Positions 44,225-54,178 are shown, counted from the stretch's first letter. The stretch is 64,000 nucleotides of DNA from a bacterium (GCA_019637795.1 JAHBUY010000005.1:62001-126000), one strand, 5' to 3'. The notes: generated by a model not told the origin, from the letters alone. Made by a program: numbers and translations.

Positions 44225-47200
44225 ATGGCGTCCCCCGCTCGTCCTCCCGCCCGTCCGAGATCCCTCCTCCGCCTGCCCGTCGGCAGCGCCGGCGCGCTCG
44301 CCGCGCCGCTGCTGGCGGCGCTGGTGATGGCGAGCGGCGGGTGTGGATCGAACGGCGGCACGCCGGCGGCGACGCCGACGCCGACGGGTCGGATACCGGA
44401 TACCATCACCGTGCCCAGCGTCACCCCGACCCGCCCGGTGCTGTGCAGCGTCTACGGCGCTCCGGCTGGGGTCTGCGTCGGCGAGACGCCGACCCCCGGC
44501 GGCCTCGCCCCGTGCAGCGGCGCGGAGGCGAGCGCGTGCGCCGTCTGCGCCAGCAGCGGCGGCTGCTGCACCGCGACCTCCCCTCCCCAGTGCTTCCCGC
44601 TCGCCGGTGGCATCGTCAACACGCTGTGCAACGACGATCCCGGCGAGGCCTGCGAGGTGGTCCCCACGCCGACGGCCAGCGTCACCGCCACCTCCACGCC
44701 CGGCACGCCACCCGCCACGCCGACGGCGACGCCGGACATGCTCGCCCCGTGCAGCGGCGCCGACCAGAGCGCCTGCGCGGTGTGCGCCGGCAGCGGCGGA
44801 TGCTGCACCGCGAGCACCACGCCGCAGTGCTTCGCGCTCGACGGCGGCATCGTCAACACGCTGTGCAAGGACGACCCCGGCGCGGCGTGCGTCGTCGTCG
44901 CCACGCCGACGGCAACGGGAACCGCGACCGCGAGCGCGACGCCGACCGCCTCCAACTCCCCCACCGCCACCGACACCCCGACGGGCGGCATCCCGACACC
45001 GACCCTGGCGCCCGGCACCTGCGACGTCGCCTGCGGCGACAATGGCCCGCCGCCGAGCTGCACGCCGCTGCCGCCGAACGCCGACAGCATCAGCGGCACG
45101 CCGCCGGACCTGATCGTCGATTCGTGCCTGGTCGTCGGCAGCGGCCAGTACGCCTACGGCTACGTCAACGTCGTCGACGGCGGCACGCTGTACTTCGCCG
45201 ACGACGGCCAACCGATCGACTTCCGCGCCAGCTCGATCCTCGTGCAACAGGGCGGTCGGGTGAAGGCCGGCTCGTGGTGCTGCCCGTTCGGCTCCTACGG
45301 CGGCACGCTCGACGTCGGCCTGTGGGGCACCGACCCGACCGACCAGGGGCGGACGCCGACGCCGAGCACGCGCGGCATCGGCTGCGTCAACGCGCTCGGC
45401 TTCCCCGCGCCGTGCTTCTCCCACCAGCTCGTCGCGACGCCGCACTACTGCACGGTGGCGGGCTCCGACGATCCGTGCAGCAGCACCACCCCCCCTCCCG
45501 ACATCGGCGACAACGCGCTCTTCGAGGGCGAGACCGATCACCACGGCGGCGGCCTGCCGTTCGATGGCGGCGCCGCCTTCGGCTACAAGGTGCTCGCCGT
45601 CGCCTACGGCGGCAGCCTCGAGCTGTTCGGCGCCAAGGGCGTCGATCCCGCCAACCGCACCAATCCGTCGACCGCCGACACCGCCTGCGCCGTGCCGACA
45701 CCGACGGCGCAGGACGATCCCACCGCCTGGGCGGCGCTGAGCGGCGGCGGCTGGGCGCGTCTGGACGACACGGCGCCGGCGCAGAGCAGCAGCATCACCC
45801 TCGACCGCGCCGTGAACTGGCAGCAGGGCGACCGCCTGGTGGTCACCAGCACCGATTGGCACCCCAGCCACAGCGAGGAGGTGGTGATCGCCGCCCCGCC
45901 CAACGGCAGCGCCATCGCGCTCAACGCGCCGCTCGACTTCACCCACTCCGGCGACATCTACGACGTCAGCAGGGACATCCCCGATCCGCCGAGCGCCAAC
46001 CAGCAGGTCGACACCCGCGCCGCCGTCGGCCTGCTGTCGCGCGACATCCGCGTCTACTCGCTCGGCGACACCTATGACGAGCCGTTCCCCTCCGCCGCCG
46101 ACTGCGGCTACCAGGGCAGCGCCGGCGGCAACGCGACCACGCCCGGCCGCTGTTACTTCGGCGGCCACGTCATCGCCCGCCAGGGCTTCGCGCGCTTCCA
46201 GGTCCAGGGCGCCGAATTCGACCAGCTCGGCCAGGGCGGCCGCCTCGCCCACTATCCGGTCCACTTCCACATGGCGAAGTCGACCGCCTACACCAACGCC
46301 TTCCTCAAGGACTCCTCGATCCACAACTCGCTGAACCGTTTCGTCACCATCCACGCCACCCACAACGTCACCGTGGCGCGCAACGTCGGCTTCCGCTCCA
46401 ACGGTCACGGCTACTACATCGAGGACGGCACGGAGATCGACAATCTGCTCTGCCACAACCTCGCGGTGTCGGTGCAGGGCTCGCTGGTCGAGTACTTCCA
46501 GGCCCAGGAACCCGGCAGCCCGACCTCGCGCTTCAGCCCGCCGATCCTGCCGTCGGTCTCCGCCGGCCCGCCCTATGGCAGCGACAGCTACTTCCCGGTC
46601 GGCTTCTGGCTGATGAACACCTGGAACGAGCTGGTGGGCAACAAGGTCGTCGGCGTCGGCGGCTACGGCTCCTGCTACTGGCTGCTCGGCTCCGGGGTCA
46701 GCGGCCCCAGCCAGCAGCTCAAATGGTCGACCAGCACCACCACCCCCGCCGGCTATGCCAAATACAACCAGGCGTCGGCGCGGCAGGCGCCGTTGAAGCG
46801 CTTCCGCGGCAACTCCTGCTCGACGGCGCAGTACGCGCTCGAGACCACCCTGCAGGTCGACCCGCCGACCTTCAGCGCCGCCAACTACGGCTACACGCCG
46901 GCGGTCAATCCGTACGACATCACCGACGACATGCTGCCGCAGGTGGCCGGCGACTACCTGCCGGTGCTCATCGGCGGCGTCGGCTGCGCCACCCAGCGCA
47001 CCAGCGCCGACACCGGCGGCAACGCCAGCTCGTGCGCGCTCACCCTGATCGATCGCTTCACCACCTCGTTCAACTGGGCGCCGGTCGACTTCGGCTCCAT
47101 CTGGCTGCGGCCGCAGTTCTACGCCTTCACCAACGGCGCCGTCACCGATCAGCTCTTCGGCGGTCTGACCTTCGTCAGCGGCGGCGCCTGGACGCAGGCC

Positions 47201-49003
47201 CCGCCGGGCTACTTCACCATCACCAAGGACAGCCTCTACGTCGGCAGCACGCAGCCGGAGTCGCCCGACGCCGGCCGCCTCGGGCCGGCGCTCGACATCG
47301 CCGACTGCGGCCACAACGCCTGCGCGTTGCCGGTCGACGGCACGTCGCTGTTCACCCAGGGCTTCCAGCCGAAACGCCTGATCAACATCTACGACGGCCC
47401 GTTCTTCGCCGAGGGCAACGCCTTCACGCACGCGCCGGCGATCGAATGCGACCCCACGGCGGTGACCGACGGCAACCCGCAGTGCGGCATCTACATGTCC
47501 ACCGTGCAGCCCGAGAGCTGCGCCGGACTGCCGAGCGTCGAGGCCGATCCGTCCACCGCCGGCGGCATGTGCGTCATCGACGCCACGGTCGGCTGGAAGC
47601 AGCCCAACGGCTTCTACTACCCGCCCGCGTTCGCCTTCGAGAACACCGCCTTCGGCCCCAACACGGTGCGCCACAACGTCGTCGACCAGTACAACGACTA
47701 CGTCCAGGGCAACCTCGCCAACCCCTCGCAGCCGTCGAAATACCAACCGCTCCAGACCTACAACGGCATCACGCCGATCGACGCCTCCACCATCCTCAAC
47801 GACCTCGACGGCACCTTCACCGGCACCTGCTGGGGCGACGGCTGCGACAGCCTGCCGGCGGACAGCGCCCGGCGCCGCACCTCGTCGGTCAGCGCCAACC
47901 ACTTCTTCGACGCGCCGTCACAGGCCCCCGAGTGCCTGAGCTACGGCGTCCAGACCTCCCCGAGCGAGTTCCTGACCAGCGTCATCGCGCCGCTGACCGC
48001 GGACGGCACGGCGATCGACCCCGGGACGTGGAATCTGATGGCGCCCTTCCCCGCCGTCCCCATCTACCGCCAGCGCCTGCTCGCCGACGAGGCGCCGTGC
48101 GGCGGGCCGATCTGCAACGGATCGACGTGGAGCTGCGACCAGGCCAGCTTCATGATGGGCGCGCAGAACGGCCAGGCGCCCTATCTCACCGCCAATGGCG
48201 GCGTGTACTACATCGACACCGACGCCGCCGGGCAGTCGACCGCCTGCATCCCCGGCTCGTCCTTCAGCCCGCCGTCCTTCTCGCCCGGCACGAGCTACGT
48301 GGTCTACCAGCTCTTCGCCAAGGCCGACTCGAACGTCACCTACCAACTCTACACCGGCGCCGCGGCGCCCGGGCAGTGGGTGTGGGTACAGCCCCACCTC
48401 ACCATCGCCGGCGAGCCGAGCAACAACCTGGCGGTGACCCCGGTCACCGGCGACGACCTGCTGGCGGCGCTCAACCAGAACGTGAGCCAGAACGCCGACG
48501 GCATCCTCGAGGTCACCTTCGACAACAGCATCATCGCCGGCGCCGGCGGCCTGATCGCCGACCAGTTCGCCTTCGCCACCCGCGACGACGACGAGAAGTG
48601 CATCCCGCGCGACGCCTGCGAGGTCTCCACGGACAACACCCACTGCACCCTCGCCAGCGGCTTCGCCGAGCCCGACCTGGCGGACACCGTGACGTCGATC
48701 TGCCGCAAGTGGGCCACCCGCGTCGCCGGCACCACCGCGACGTCGGACGGCCTGTCGCTCTCCGACTGCCCGGCCAGCGGCTGCCTCGGCTATGCCTTCA
48801 CCCTGCCGGCGGGCTGGACGCCGAAGTCCTACGCCGACGCCGGCGCGCCCCTGGTCACCTGCTTCCCCGACGACGCCACCTGGAATCGCCCCCTGCAGGT
48901 CATCACCCAGGACACCGCCGTCTGCAGCATCCCCCCCACGCCGGCCGGCTTCTGCCCCGCCCCGTCGCCGACCCCGACCGTGACGCCGAGCATGGAGGAG
49001 TGA
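44225..49003 (+). CDS. Very large secreted protein with G8/CEMIP-TMEM2-like right-handed helix
   Basis: A 1592-aa surface protein. The N-terminus has a hydrophobic segment (AGALAAPLLAALVMASGGC) with a Cys that could be lipidated, though the lipobox is weak. Thr/Pro linkers surround two ~57-residue Cys-rich repeats with eight Cys each (CSGAEASACAVCASSGGCC; CSGADQSACAVCAGSGGCC). The centre resembles the G8 domain and parallel beta-helix of CEMIP/TMEM2 proteins: WQQGDRLVVTSTDWHPSHSE, YPVHFHMAKS, HNVTVARNVGFRSNGHGYYI. Human relatives bind or cleave hyaluronan, so a polysaccharide ligand is possible. The C-terminus is Thr/Pro-rich. An upstream GTG at 44207 is an alternative start. Confidence 0.82.
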   Translation: MASPARPPARPRSLLRLPVGSAGALAAPLLAALVMASGGCGSNGGTPAATPTPTGRIPDTITVPSVTPTRPVLCSVYGAPAGVCVGETPTPGGLAPCSGAEASACAVCASSGGCCTATSPPQCFPLAGGIVNTLCNDDPGEACEVVPTPTASVTATSTPGTPPATPTATPDMLAPCSGADQSACAVCAGSGGCCTASTTPQCFALDGGIVNTLCKDDPGAACVVVATPTATGTATASATPTASNSPTATDTPTGGIPTPTLAPGTCDVACGDNGPPPSCTPLPPNADSISGTPPDLIVDSCLVVGSGQYAYGYVNVVDGGTLYFADDGQPIDFRASSILVQQGGRVKAGSWCCPFGSYGGTLDVGLWGTDPTDQGRTPTPSTRGIGCVNALGFPAPCFSHQLVATPHYCTVAGSDDPCSSTTPPPDIGDNALFEGETDHHGGGLPFDGGAAFGYKVLAVAYGGSLELFGAKGVDPANRTNPSTADTACAVPTPTAQDDPTAWAALSGGGWARLDDTAPAQSSSITLDRAVNWQQGDRLVVTSTDWHPSHSEEVVIAAPPNGSAIALNAPLDFTHSGDIYDVSRDIPDPPSANQQVDTRAAVGLLSRDIRVYSLGDTYDEPFPSAADCGYQGSAGGNATTPGRCYFGGHVIARQGFARFQVQGAEFDQLGQGGRLAHYPVHFHMAKSTAYTNAFLKDSSIHNSLNRFVTIHATHNVTVARNVGFRSNGHGYYIEDGTEIDNLLCHNLAVSVQGSLVEYFQAQEPGSPTSRFSPPILPSVSAGPPYGSDSYFPVGFWLMNTWNELVGNKVVGVGGYGSCYWLLGSGVSGPSQQLKWSTSTTTPAGYAKYNQASARQAPLKRFRGNSCSTAQYALETTLQVDPPTFSAANYGYTPAVNPYDITDDMLPQVAGDYLPVLIGGVGCATQRTSADTGGNASSCALTLIDRFTTSFNWAPVDFGSIWLRPQFYAFTNGAVTDQLFGGLTFVSGGAWTQAPPGYFTITKDSLYVGSTQPESPDAGRLGPALDIADCGHNACALPVDGTSLFTQGFQPKRLINIYDGPFFAEGNAFTHAPAIECDPTAVTDGNPQCGIYMSTVQPESCAGLPSVEADPSTAGGMCVIDATVGWKQPNGFYYPPAFAFENTAFGPNTVRHNVVDQYNDYVQGNLANPSQPSKYQPLQTYNGITPIDASTILNDLDGTFTGTCWGDGCDSLPADSARRRTSSVSANHFFDAPSQAPECLSYGVQTSPSEFLTSVIAPLTADGTAIDPGTWNLMAPFPAVPIYRQRLLADEAPCGGPICNGSTWSCDQASFMMGAQNGQAPYLTANGGVYYIDTDAAGQSTACIPGSSFSPPSFSPGTSYVVYQLFAKADSNVTYQLYTGAAAPGQWVWVQPHLTIAGEPSNNLAVTPVTGDDLLAALNQNVSQNADGILEVTFDNSIIAGAGGLIADQFAFATRDDDEKCIPRDACEVSTDNTHCTLASGFAEPDLADTVTSICRKWATRVAGTTATSDGLSLSDCPASGCLGYAFTLPAGWTPKSYADAGAPLVTCFPDDATWNRPLQVITQDTAVCSIPPTPAGFCPAPSPTPTVTPSMEE

Positions 49004-49046
49004 CCGCGCCGGCCCGGCCAGTCGCCAGGCACCGGACAGGTGGGGT

Positions 49047-51047
49047 CTATGCAAAGCCCCATGCGGCGCAGAGCGGCGACTCCGCTCCAGGGTTCGCTGG
49101 CACGTCGCCGGCGGCGACGAGGTGGAAGCGGTACGAACCCGCCGTCAGTTGGACGGTCAAGCGGGTCGCCGCCGGATCGCTGACCTGGGAACCGCGCCCG
49201 CTCAGGGTGAAGAGATCGCCGCCGATCCGCACCGCGCTCGACAGCTCGACCGGCATGTCGCCGCCATACAGGGTCGAGGCGACGGCGCGGCCGATGGCCG
49301 CGCAGCCGGATTCGACGACCAACGAGGCCGACGTGAACCGTAGCGCCTCGATGCGCGCGGCAAAGAAGGTATTCGGGGAGAAACAGGACGACGTCAGCAG
49401 CGAACCGCGCAGCGGCTCGATGGAGCCGTCGGGCAGGGTGATCGTGCTCTCGTCGGCGAGGCGGAAGACGACCTGTTGGCCCGGCGCCGGCCCGGCGGTT
49501 GGTCCGTTCAGGCTCGCATCGCAGGCGACGATGGGGGTCGGGGTCGGCGCGGACGCGCAGGTGTCGAAGAGCCCATCGGCGACGCCGGCCGAGTAGATCG
49601 CCTCCGACAGGGCCACGGGGTTCAGCAGGGTCAGGCCGACATCGACGCTGTACGCCCAGACGAGCCAGCAGCCCGCCACCCAGAGATGGTTCTGTCGAAG
49701 GGCCGGATCGCTCTGCGCTCGTGCGGACCAGGCCACCGCATCGAGATCGTGGAAGGCCACCGGCGCCCCGCGGCCGCGCAGATCGTCGAGCGCGGCGGTC
49801 GCCAGGGCGGCGTCGGCGAACGGGCGCACGACGGCGCCGAGAGAGTGCTCGAAGCGATCGCAGGCGATGGTGTAGGCGCCGTCGGCCGCGCTCACCTCGC
49901 GGCTCTCGCCAGGTCCCGATCCGCAGACGGCGGCGACCGCCGCCGACAGCGCGGCGGGAATCGTCGGCGTCACGATCGGCGATGGCGTCACCGTCGGCGT
50001 CGCCGCCTCGCCCGGGCAGCCGCTGAGCGCGTGGCCCACCGCTCGCACCAGACACTCGACCGTGACGCCGAGGTTTCGGCAGAAGGACCCTGGTCGGCAC
50101 CCACACAGGGCAGCCAGGCATCCGGTGGGAAAGGCATTGCCGTTCAGCGCCATGTTGACGGCGGTGATGATCTCCTCGATGCCGACGATGCCGTTGCGGT
50201 CGCAGTCGCCGGTGCACGCGCATTCGCACCCGACGGCGCAGCGGTAGTCGGCGCACACGGCGGTCTCGCCGTCATCGCAGGGCGGCGGTACGGTCGGTCG
50301 ACACTCGCCGGTGGGCGTGGCCGTCGGAGACGGGGGCGGTGTCTCGGTGGCGCAGTAACAGTCGCTCCGACACTCGTCGCGACAGAGGTAGGTCGTTCCC
50401 GTCGCGCAGGTCGGCGCCGCCGGTGGCGGCGCGCAGGTCGGCGTGGCGCTGGGTGTGGGCGGAACGGTGCGACACGAGCAACGCTGGTGGCAGCGCGGAT
50501 CTTCACACACGAGCAGCGTGGGCGAGCACCCGCCCGGCGGAGGGCTCATGGAACAGGTCGCCGTGCGCGTGGGTGTCGGCGTCGGCGTGTTCTCGACGCA
50601 CTCGCAGTAGCCGCAGGGATCGGGCGGGCAGACCCGCGACTCGTCCGGCCCACAAGTGGCCGAACCAGAATGCGGCGTGCAGGTCGGCGTGCGCGACGGT
50701 TCTGGCAGCTCGCAGCGCCCGGATATCTCATTGCACTCGTATGGCGCCGGATAGCCCTGGGCGCCGGGAAGAAACGGATAGCAGGGGCGAAACGGCATCG
50801 GCGGCCGCTGGCACGACTCCGCGAGCTGACAACAGGCCTCGGACCTCCCCGTCGCGGTCGGCGTCGCGGTCGTACTCGTGGCCGTGAACGTTGGACCTTC
50901 GTACCCGCACCCGGGCGCCGGGTTCGCCCCCGGCGTGCACGTTCGCGTCGCCGTCCGTGACGGCGTCACCGTGGTCGCGGACGCCAGCGAAGCGCCGAGC
51001 GCGCACACGAGAACCAATCCGATTCCCGACCGCCCGATGCCCCGCAC
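49047..51047 (-). CDS. Secreted Cys-rich, Thr/Pro-linker protein with dockerin-like repeat
   Basis: A 666-aa secreted protein. After a signal peptide (IGLVLVCALGASLASA) come several short Cys-rich modules joined by Thr/Pro linkers (TPTPTPTRTATC, PPTPSATPTC): each module has a cluster of 5-8 Cys (CGPDESRVCPPDPCGYCEC; CEDPRCHQRCSC; CRDECRSDCYC). A calcium-loop repeat follows (CTGDCDRNGIVGIEEIITA), then a ~300-residue C-terminal region without recognised family. It is convergent with the G8-like gene (43 bp between stops). The domain is likely surface-exposed and disulfide-rich; function unknown. Confidence 0.78.
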   Translation of the reverse strand: MRGIGRSGIGLVLVCALGASLASATTVTPSRTATRTCTPGANPAPGCGYEGPTFTATSTTATPTATGRSEACCQLAESCQRPPMPFRPCYPFLPGAQGYPAPYECNEISGRCELPEPSRTPTCTPHSGSATCGPDESRVCPPDPCGYCECVENTPTPTPTRTATCSMSPPPGGCSPTLLVCEDPRCHQRCSCRTVPPTPSATPTCAPPPAAPTCATGTTYLCRDECRSDCYCATETPPPSPTATPTGECRPTVPPPCDDGETAVCADYRCAVGCECACTGDCDRNGIVGIEEIITAVNMALNGNAFPTGCLAALCGCRPGSFCRNLGVTVECLVRAVGHALSGCPGEAATPTVTPSPIVTPTIPAALSAAVAAVCGSGPGESREVSAADGAYTIACDRFEHSLGAVVRPFADAALATAALDDLRGRGAPVAFHDLDAVAWSARAQSDPALRQNHLWVAGCWLVWAYSVDVGLTLLNPVALSEAIYSAGVADGLFDTCASAPTPTPIVACDASLNGPTAGPAPGQQVVFRLADESTITLPDGSIEPLRGSLLTSSCFSPNTFFAARIEALRFTSASLVVESGCAAIGRAVASTLYGGDMPVELSSAVRIGGDLFTLSGRGSQVSDPAATRLTVQLTAGSYRFHLVAAGDVPANPGAESPLCAAWGFA

Positions 51048-51123
51048 GGTGAGTCCCTCCTGGCGCGCATCATCCCACAGTCGCGGAGATGGCGGGAAGC
51101 GCGGCGTTTGCGGCCTCCACCGC

Positions 51124-51319
51124 GCCCTCGCGCCATGTGCGCATGAAGTGCTACGTCCGGTCGCGTCAGGCCGAGGCCGAAAAACCCCGACCGCCCGCGA
51201 TGTCGACGCCGTCCGACCCCATCCACGTCAGCGCCGGGATTCTCGTGCGAAACGGGAAGATCCTCGCGTGTCAGCGACGCGCGGACCAATCCCACGCCGG
51301 CAAATGGGAGTTTCCCGGT
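51124..51319 (+). repeat. Left direct repeat of the island: copy of the mutT 5' region
   Basis: About 196 bp nearly matching 61543-61741, including the start codon and first 40 codons of the NUDIX gene. It is not identical: scattered substitutions and small gaps separate the two copies. A 42-bp exact stretch (start CCGACCGCCCGCGATGTCGA) is shared around the ATG. It marks the left boundary of the island. Confidence 0.82.
51200..51319 (+). pseudogene. Truncated mutT-like NUDIX gene start (left island boundary)
   Basis: Forty codons of a NUDIX protein (IHVSAGILVRNGKILACQRR; HAGKWEFPG), stopping before the NUDIX box where the island sequence begins. After the breakpoint the frame continues into unrelated sequence and ends at 51406. 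The complete gene at 61622 has the same first 40 codons with a few changes. The piece has no expected activity. Confidence 0.85.
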
Positions 51320-51385
51320 ACGCATTCTCTCCCAACGCGTTCCGCGAGCCGGATGCGCGTGGTGTGCGGTCGAATGCGGTCATCG

Positions 51386-51430
51386 GTACCTCATGGTCCT
51401 ACTTAGTACCGTTTGGTTTCGATCAGTACC
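51386..51430 (+). repeat. Three GTACC repeats at exact 20-bp spacing
   Basis: GTACC at 51386-51390, 51406-51410 and 51426-51430, spaced by exactly two helical turns. The last two share a longer match (AGTACCG). They end 10 bp before the -35 box of the ParB-like gene, the position expected for a regulator-binding array. Autoregulation by the ParB-like protein or another regulator is inference. Confidence 0.65.
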
Positions 51431-51440
51431 GAATTACTTC

Positions 51441-51469
51441 TTGACACATCGAGAACTAAGCCGTACTAT
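51441..51469 (+). promoter_or_regulatory. Strong sigma70-type promoter of the ParB-like gene
   Basis: Consensus TTGACA (51441-51446), a 17-bp spacer and TACTAT (51464-51469), the best match in the window. It drives the ParB-like/HNH pair. Confidence 0.85.
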
Positions 51470-51501
51470 GGCGTCATCTCATCAACGAAAGGGGAATACT
51501 G

Positions 51502-52506
51502 ATGTCGCCACAAACAATGACCGTCCAGGGGAAGGACATACCGTTCACCAGAGGGTCTATTCAGGTCGACAGTTGCGAACTGGACCCCGGGAACCCTCGC
51601 ATCCAGTACCTCATTGGACAGAAGGCAGGGTCGATCAGCCAAGAGGAGCTCGACGAGCTCGTTTGGCAAAAGGACTCCGTCAAGGCACTAGCGCAGTCGA
51701 TCCAGCAGAATGGCGGAGTCTATGAGCAGCTGATCGTCCAACGCCGAGGGGACAAGTACCGGGTCCGCGAAGGGAATTGCCGAACCGTCGCGTGTCGCCA
51801 CCTGCTCGAGCAGTATCCGGGAGACAAGCGCTTCGCGACGATGCCGGCGATGATCTTCGATGTCGATCTGACCGAAGAAGATCTCGCGGTGTTGCTCGCC
51901 GACATGCACGTCGCGGGAAAGATCCGATGGGACGCTTACGAGCAGGCGAAGCACGTTCATGATCTCTTCAACGTGTATGGAAAGACCTACGACTGGTTGA
52001 GCAATCACCTGCGTCTCAGCAAGTCCAAGATCGTCGAACTTCTGAGTGCCTACTCGGCGATGACCGACTTCCTCGTTGCGAATCCTGCATCCGGTAATGT
52101 GAGGAAGTTCAGCTTCTTCCATGAGTTGATGAAGAAGAAGGAGCTTCGCGAAGAGTACAAGATGTTCGACGAGTTCAAGCAGCGGTTCCACCGGTGGTTG
52201 TCCGAAGGTCGGATCACCGACGCCAGACAGGTTCGCGCTCTTCCGGGAATCCTCGCGAATCCCGACGCCCTGAAGGCGCTCGACGACAGCGGATTCGTCG
52301 AGGCTTCGAGAGTGCTCATTCAGGAGGATCCGTCGCTGGAAAGCGACCTCTTTCACGCGATCAAAAAGGCGACCGAGAAGCTCAAGGCCGCGCCCGTCAG
52401 CGACCTGCAGGACTTGAAGAGCGGGAATCCGCAGAAGTTGATTATGCTGCGCAACCTCTATCGGGCGATCGACGACTTGGCGACGTTGGCGGAGATCAAG
52501 CTCTGA
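51502..52506 (+). CDS. ParB/Srx-domain protein
   Basis: A 334-aa protein. The N-terminal ~115 residues have the ParB/sulfiredoxin-type fold pattern (VKALAQSIQQNGGVYEQLIV, then KYRVREGNCRTVACRHL, which corresponds to the family's nucleotide-contacting motif). A helical middle (TYDWLSNHLRLSKSKIVELL) is HTH-like, and the C-terminus is helical and charged. It differs from chromosomal ParB in length and arrangement, and no ParA or parS is present. Plasmid/ICE ParB-like proteins and ParB-type nucleases are alternatives. The promoter and AAAGGGG site fix the ATG at 51502. It is coupled to the HNH gene by a TGATG overlap. Confidence 0.85.
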   Translation: MSPQTMTVQGKDIPFTRGSIQVDSCELDPGNPRIQYLIGQKAGSISQEELDELVWQKDSVKALAQSIQQNGGVYEQLIVQRRGDKYRVREGNCRTVACRHLLEQYPGDKRFATMPAMIFDVDLTEEDLAVLLADMHVAGKIRWDAYEQAKHVHDLFNVYGKTYDWLSNHLRLSKSKIVELLSAYSAMTDFLVANPASGNVRKFSFFHELMKKKELREEYKMFDEFKQRFHRWLSEGRITDARQVRALPGILANPDALKALDDSGFVEASRVLIQEDPSLESDLFHAIKKATEKLKAAPVSDLQDLKSGNPQKLIMLRNLYRAIDDLATLAEIKL

Positions 52507-52835
52507 TGTCACGGATCGCGGGAATGCCAAAGCCGCTTCGTCTACGTCGGAATCCCTCCGTCGCAACTCGACCGCGGACCGCGATCGTAGTCTCTGCCCG
52601 GAATGCTGATCCGATCTCGCACGATACCCGTATCTTCGTGTGGCAAAGGGACGGTGGGCGTTGTCGGAACTGCGGGTCGCGGCGTGATCTCCATTTCGAT
52701 CACGTCGTGCCCCGCGCGTGGGGCGGTGCGAGCGTGGCTGCGAACGTCGAGCTGCTCTGCAGAGACTGCAATCTGCGGAAGGGAGCACGCCTCGCGCCCC
52801 CACCTCACGATCAGATTGGGTCGGATGCCCGCTAG
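52506..52835 (+). CDS. HNH endonuclease
   Basis: A 109-aa protein whose ATG overlaps the ParB-like stop (TGATG at 52504-52508). The C-terminal half is a complete HNH/zinc module: WQRDGGRCRNCGSRRDLHFD, HVVPRAWGG and NVELLCRDCNLRKG, with Cys pairs for the structural zinc and the catalytic His in the FDHVVPR block. The N-terminal ~45 residues are basic. The tight coupling to a ParB/Srx-domain partner recalls the GmrSD type (DUF262/DUF1524), in which a ParB-like domain and an HNH domain form a nuclease, but here they are separate proteins. A defence nuclease role is inference. Confidence 0.85.
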   Translation: MSRIAGMPKPLRLRRNPSVATRPRTAIVVSARNADPISHDTRIFVWQRDGGRCRNCGSRRDLHFDHVVPRAWGGASVAANVELLCRDCNLRKGARLAPPPHDQIGSDAR

Positions 52836-54178
52836 GTTCGGGTCTTTCCCGTATCGCGCTCGCTCGACCATCCGTTCACCTCGTGATCGTCGAGCCGGTC
52901 GGCGTACCGGCCGCGGTCGCGGGCGAGCAGGTGGCCGTACACCCGTTGTGTGAAGTCCGGCGAGTGGTGGCCGAGCTGCGCCTGCACGTAGTGGGGCGGC
53001 GCGTTCTCGTACACCAGTAGGTGCGAGGCGTACGTGTGGCGGAGGAGTTTGAGGTTGAAGCGGCCGATCCCGACGCGGCGGGCGACCTCGTTCACGCGGC
53101 GGCGGTAGCGGTCGACCGGCGCCGGTTTCGACGGATCTTCCGGCGCCGGAAACACCCACGCGTCACGCCGGCGGACTGGGTCGAGGGCGACGACCGCCCG
53201 CTCGGTGAGCCAGGCGCGGAGCGCGGCGACGAGCTGCGGTGAGAGGTCGACTCGGCGCGTCTTCCCCGACTTCGGCGTGCCGGTTCCGAACGTGTCGTCG
53301 AACGTCCGGCGGACGATCGCGTACCCGTCTCGGAGGTTATTGAGTATCGTAAAATATAGTGACATTGAGCGGCGGATGTGATACACGACGATCCATGGGA
53401 AATCCGGCGGGGGTGAAGCGGGATTTTGATGAGTTGGAACGGCGGCGACTGGAGGCCGCGCGGTTACTGAAGGCCGGGGTGAAACCGGCCGAGGTGGCGC
53501 GGCGGGTGGGCGTCCATCGCCAGTCGGTGAGTCGCTGGGTGCAGCAGTTGGCGACCCACGGGCGGGCCGGGCTGAAGCGGGGCGCGCGGGGCGCCGCACT
53601 GACCGCCTCGCAACGCCGCCAGCTCGAACGCGCCCTGCAGCGCGGCCGGAAGCGCTCGGATACCCTGGGTTGTGGACCACCGGGCGCGTCGCGGGGAGCT
53701 GATCGAGCAGGAGTTCGCGGAGCGCTTCCATCCCGGCCACGTCTGGCGCTTGCTCCGGCAGCTCCGGAATTGGAGCACCAGCGGCCGACCGGGCGCCCTG
53801 GAGCGCGACGGCCCGTATCCGCTGGGTGGAAGAACGCGAGCACTGGCCCGCCCTTAAAAAAAAGCCCGCCGCGACGGCACCATCGTCTTCATCGATGAAA
53901 GCGGACTCAGTGAGCGCCCGCACCGCTGTCGGACATGGGCGCCGCGGGGGCAGACCCCGGTCCTCCAGTATCACTTCCACTGGAAGACGCTCTCGGCGAT
54001 CGCGGGCGTAACGTGGTGGCAGTTCTACTTCCGGCTGTACCCCGGCACGATCAAGAGTCCGGAGATCGTCGACTTCTTGGGCCGTCTCCAACGGGCCCTC
54101 CCCGGCAAGCTGCTCATCATCTGGGATGGGCTGCGGCAGCACCGCAGTCGACTGGTGAAGGACTTCATCGCTCGCCAG

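Noticed and set aside
53850..53870. A8 run in IS630 copy A as a programmed frameshift site
   Set aside because: Copy B has A4 at this site, and both copies carry many other indels, so sequence decay or consensus error is a simpler explanation.
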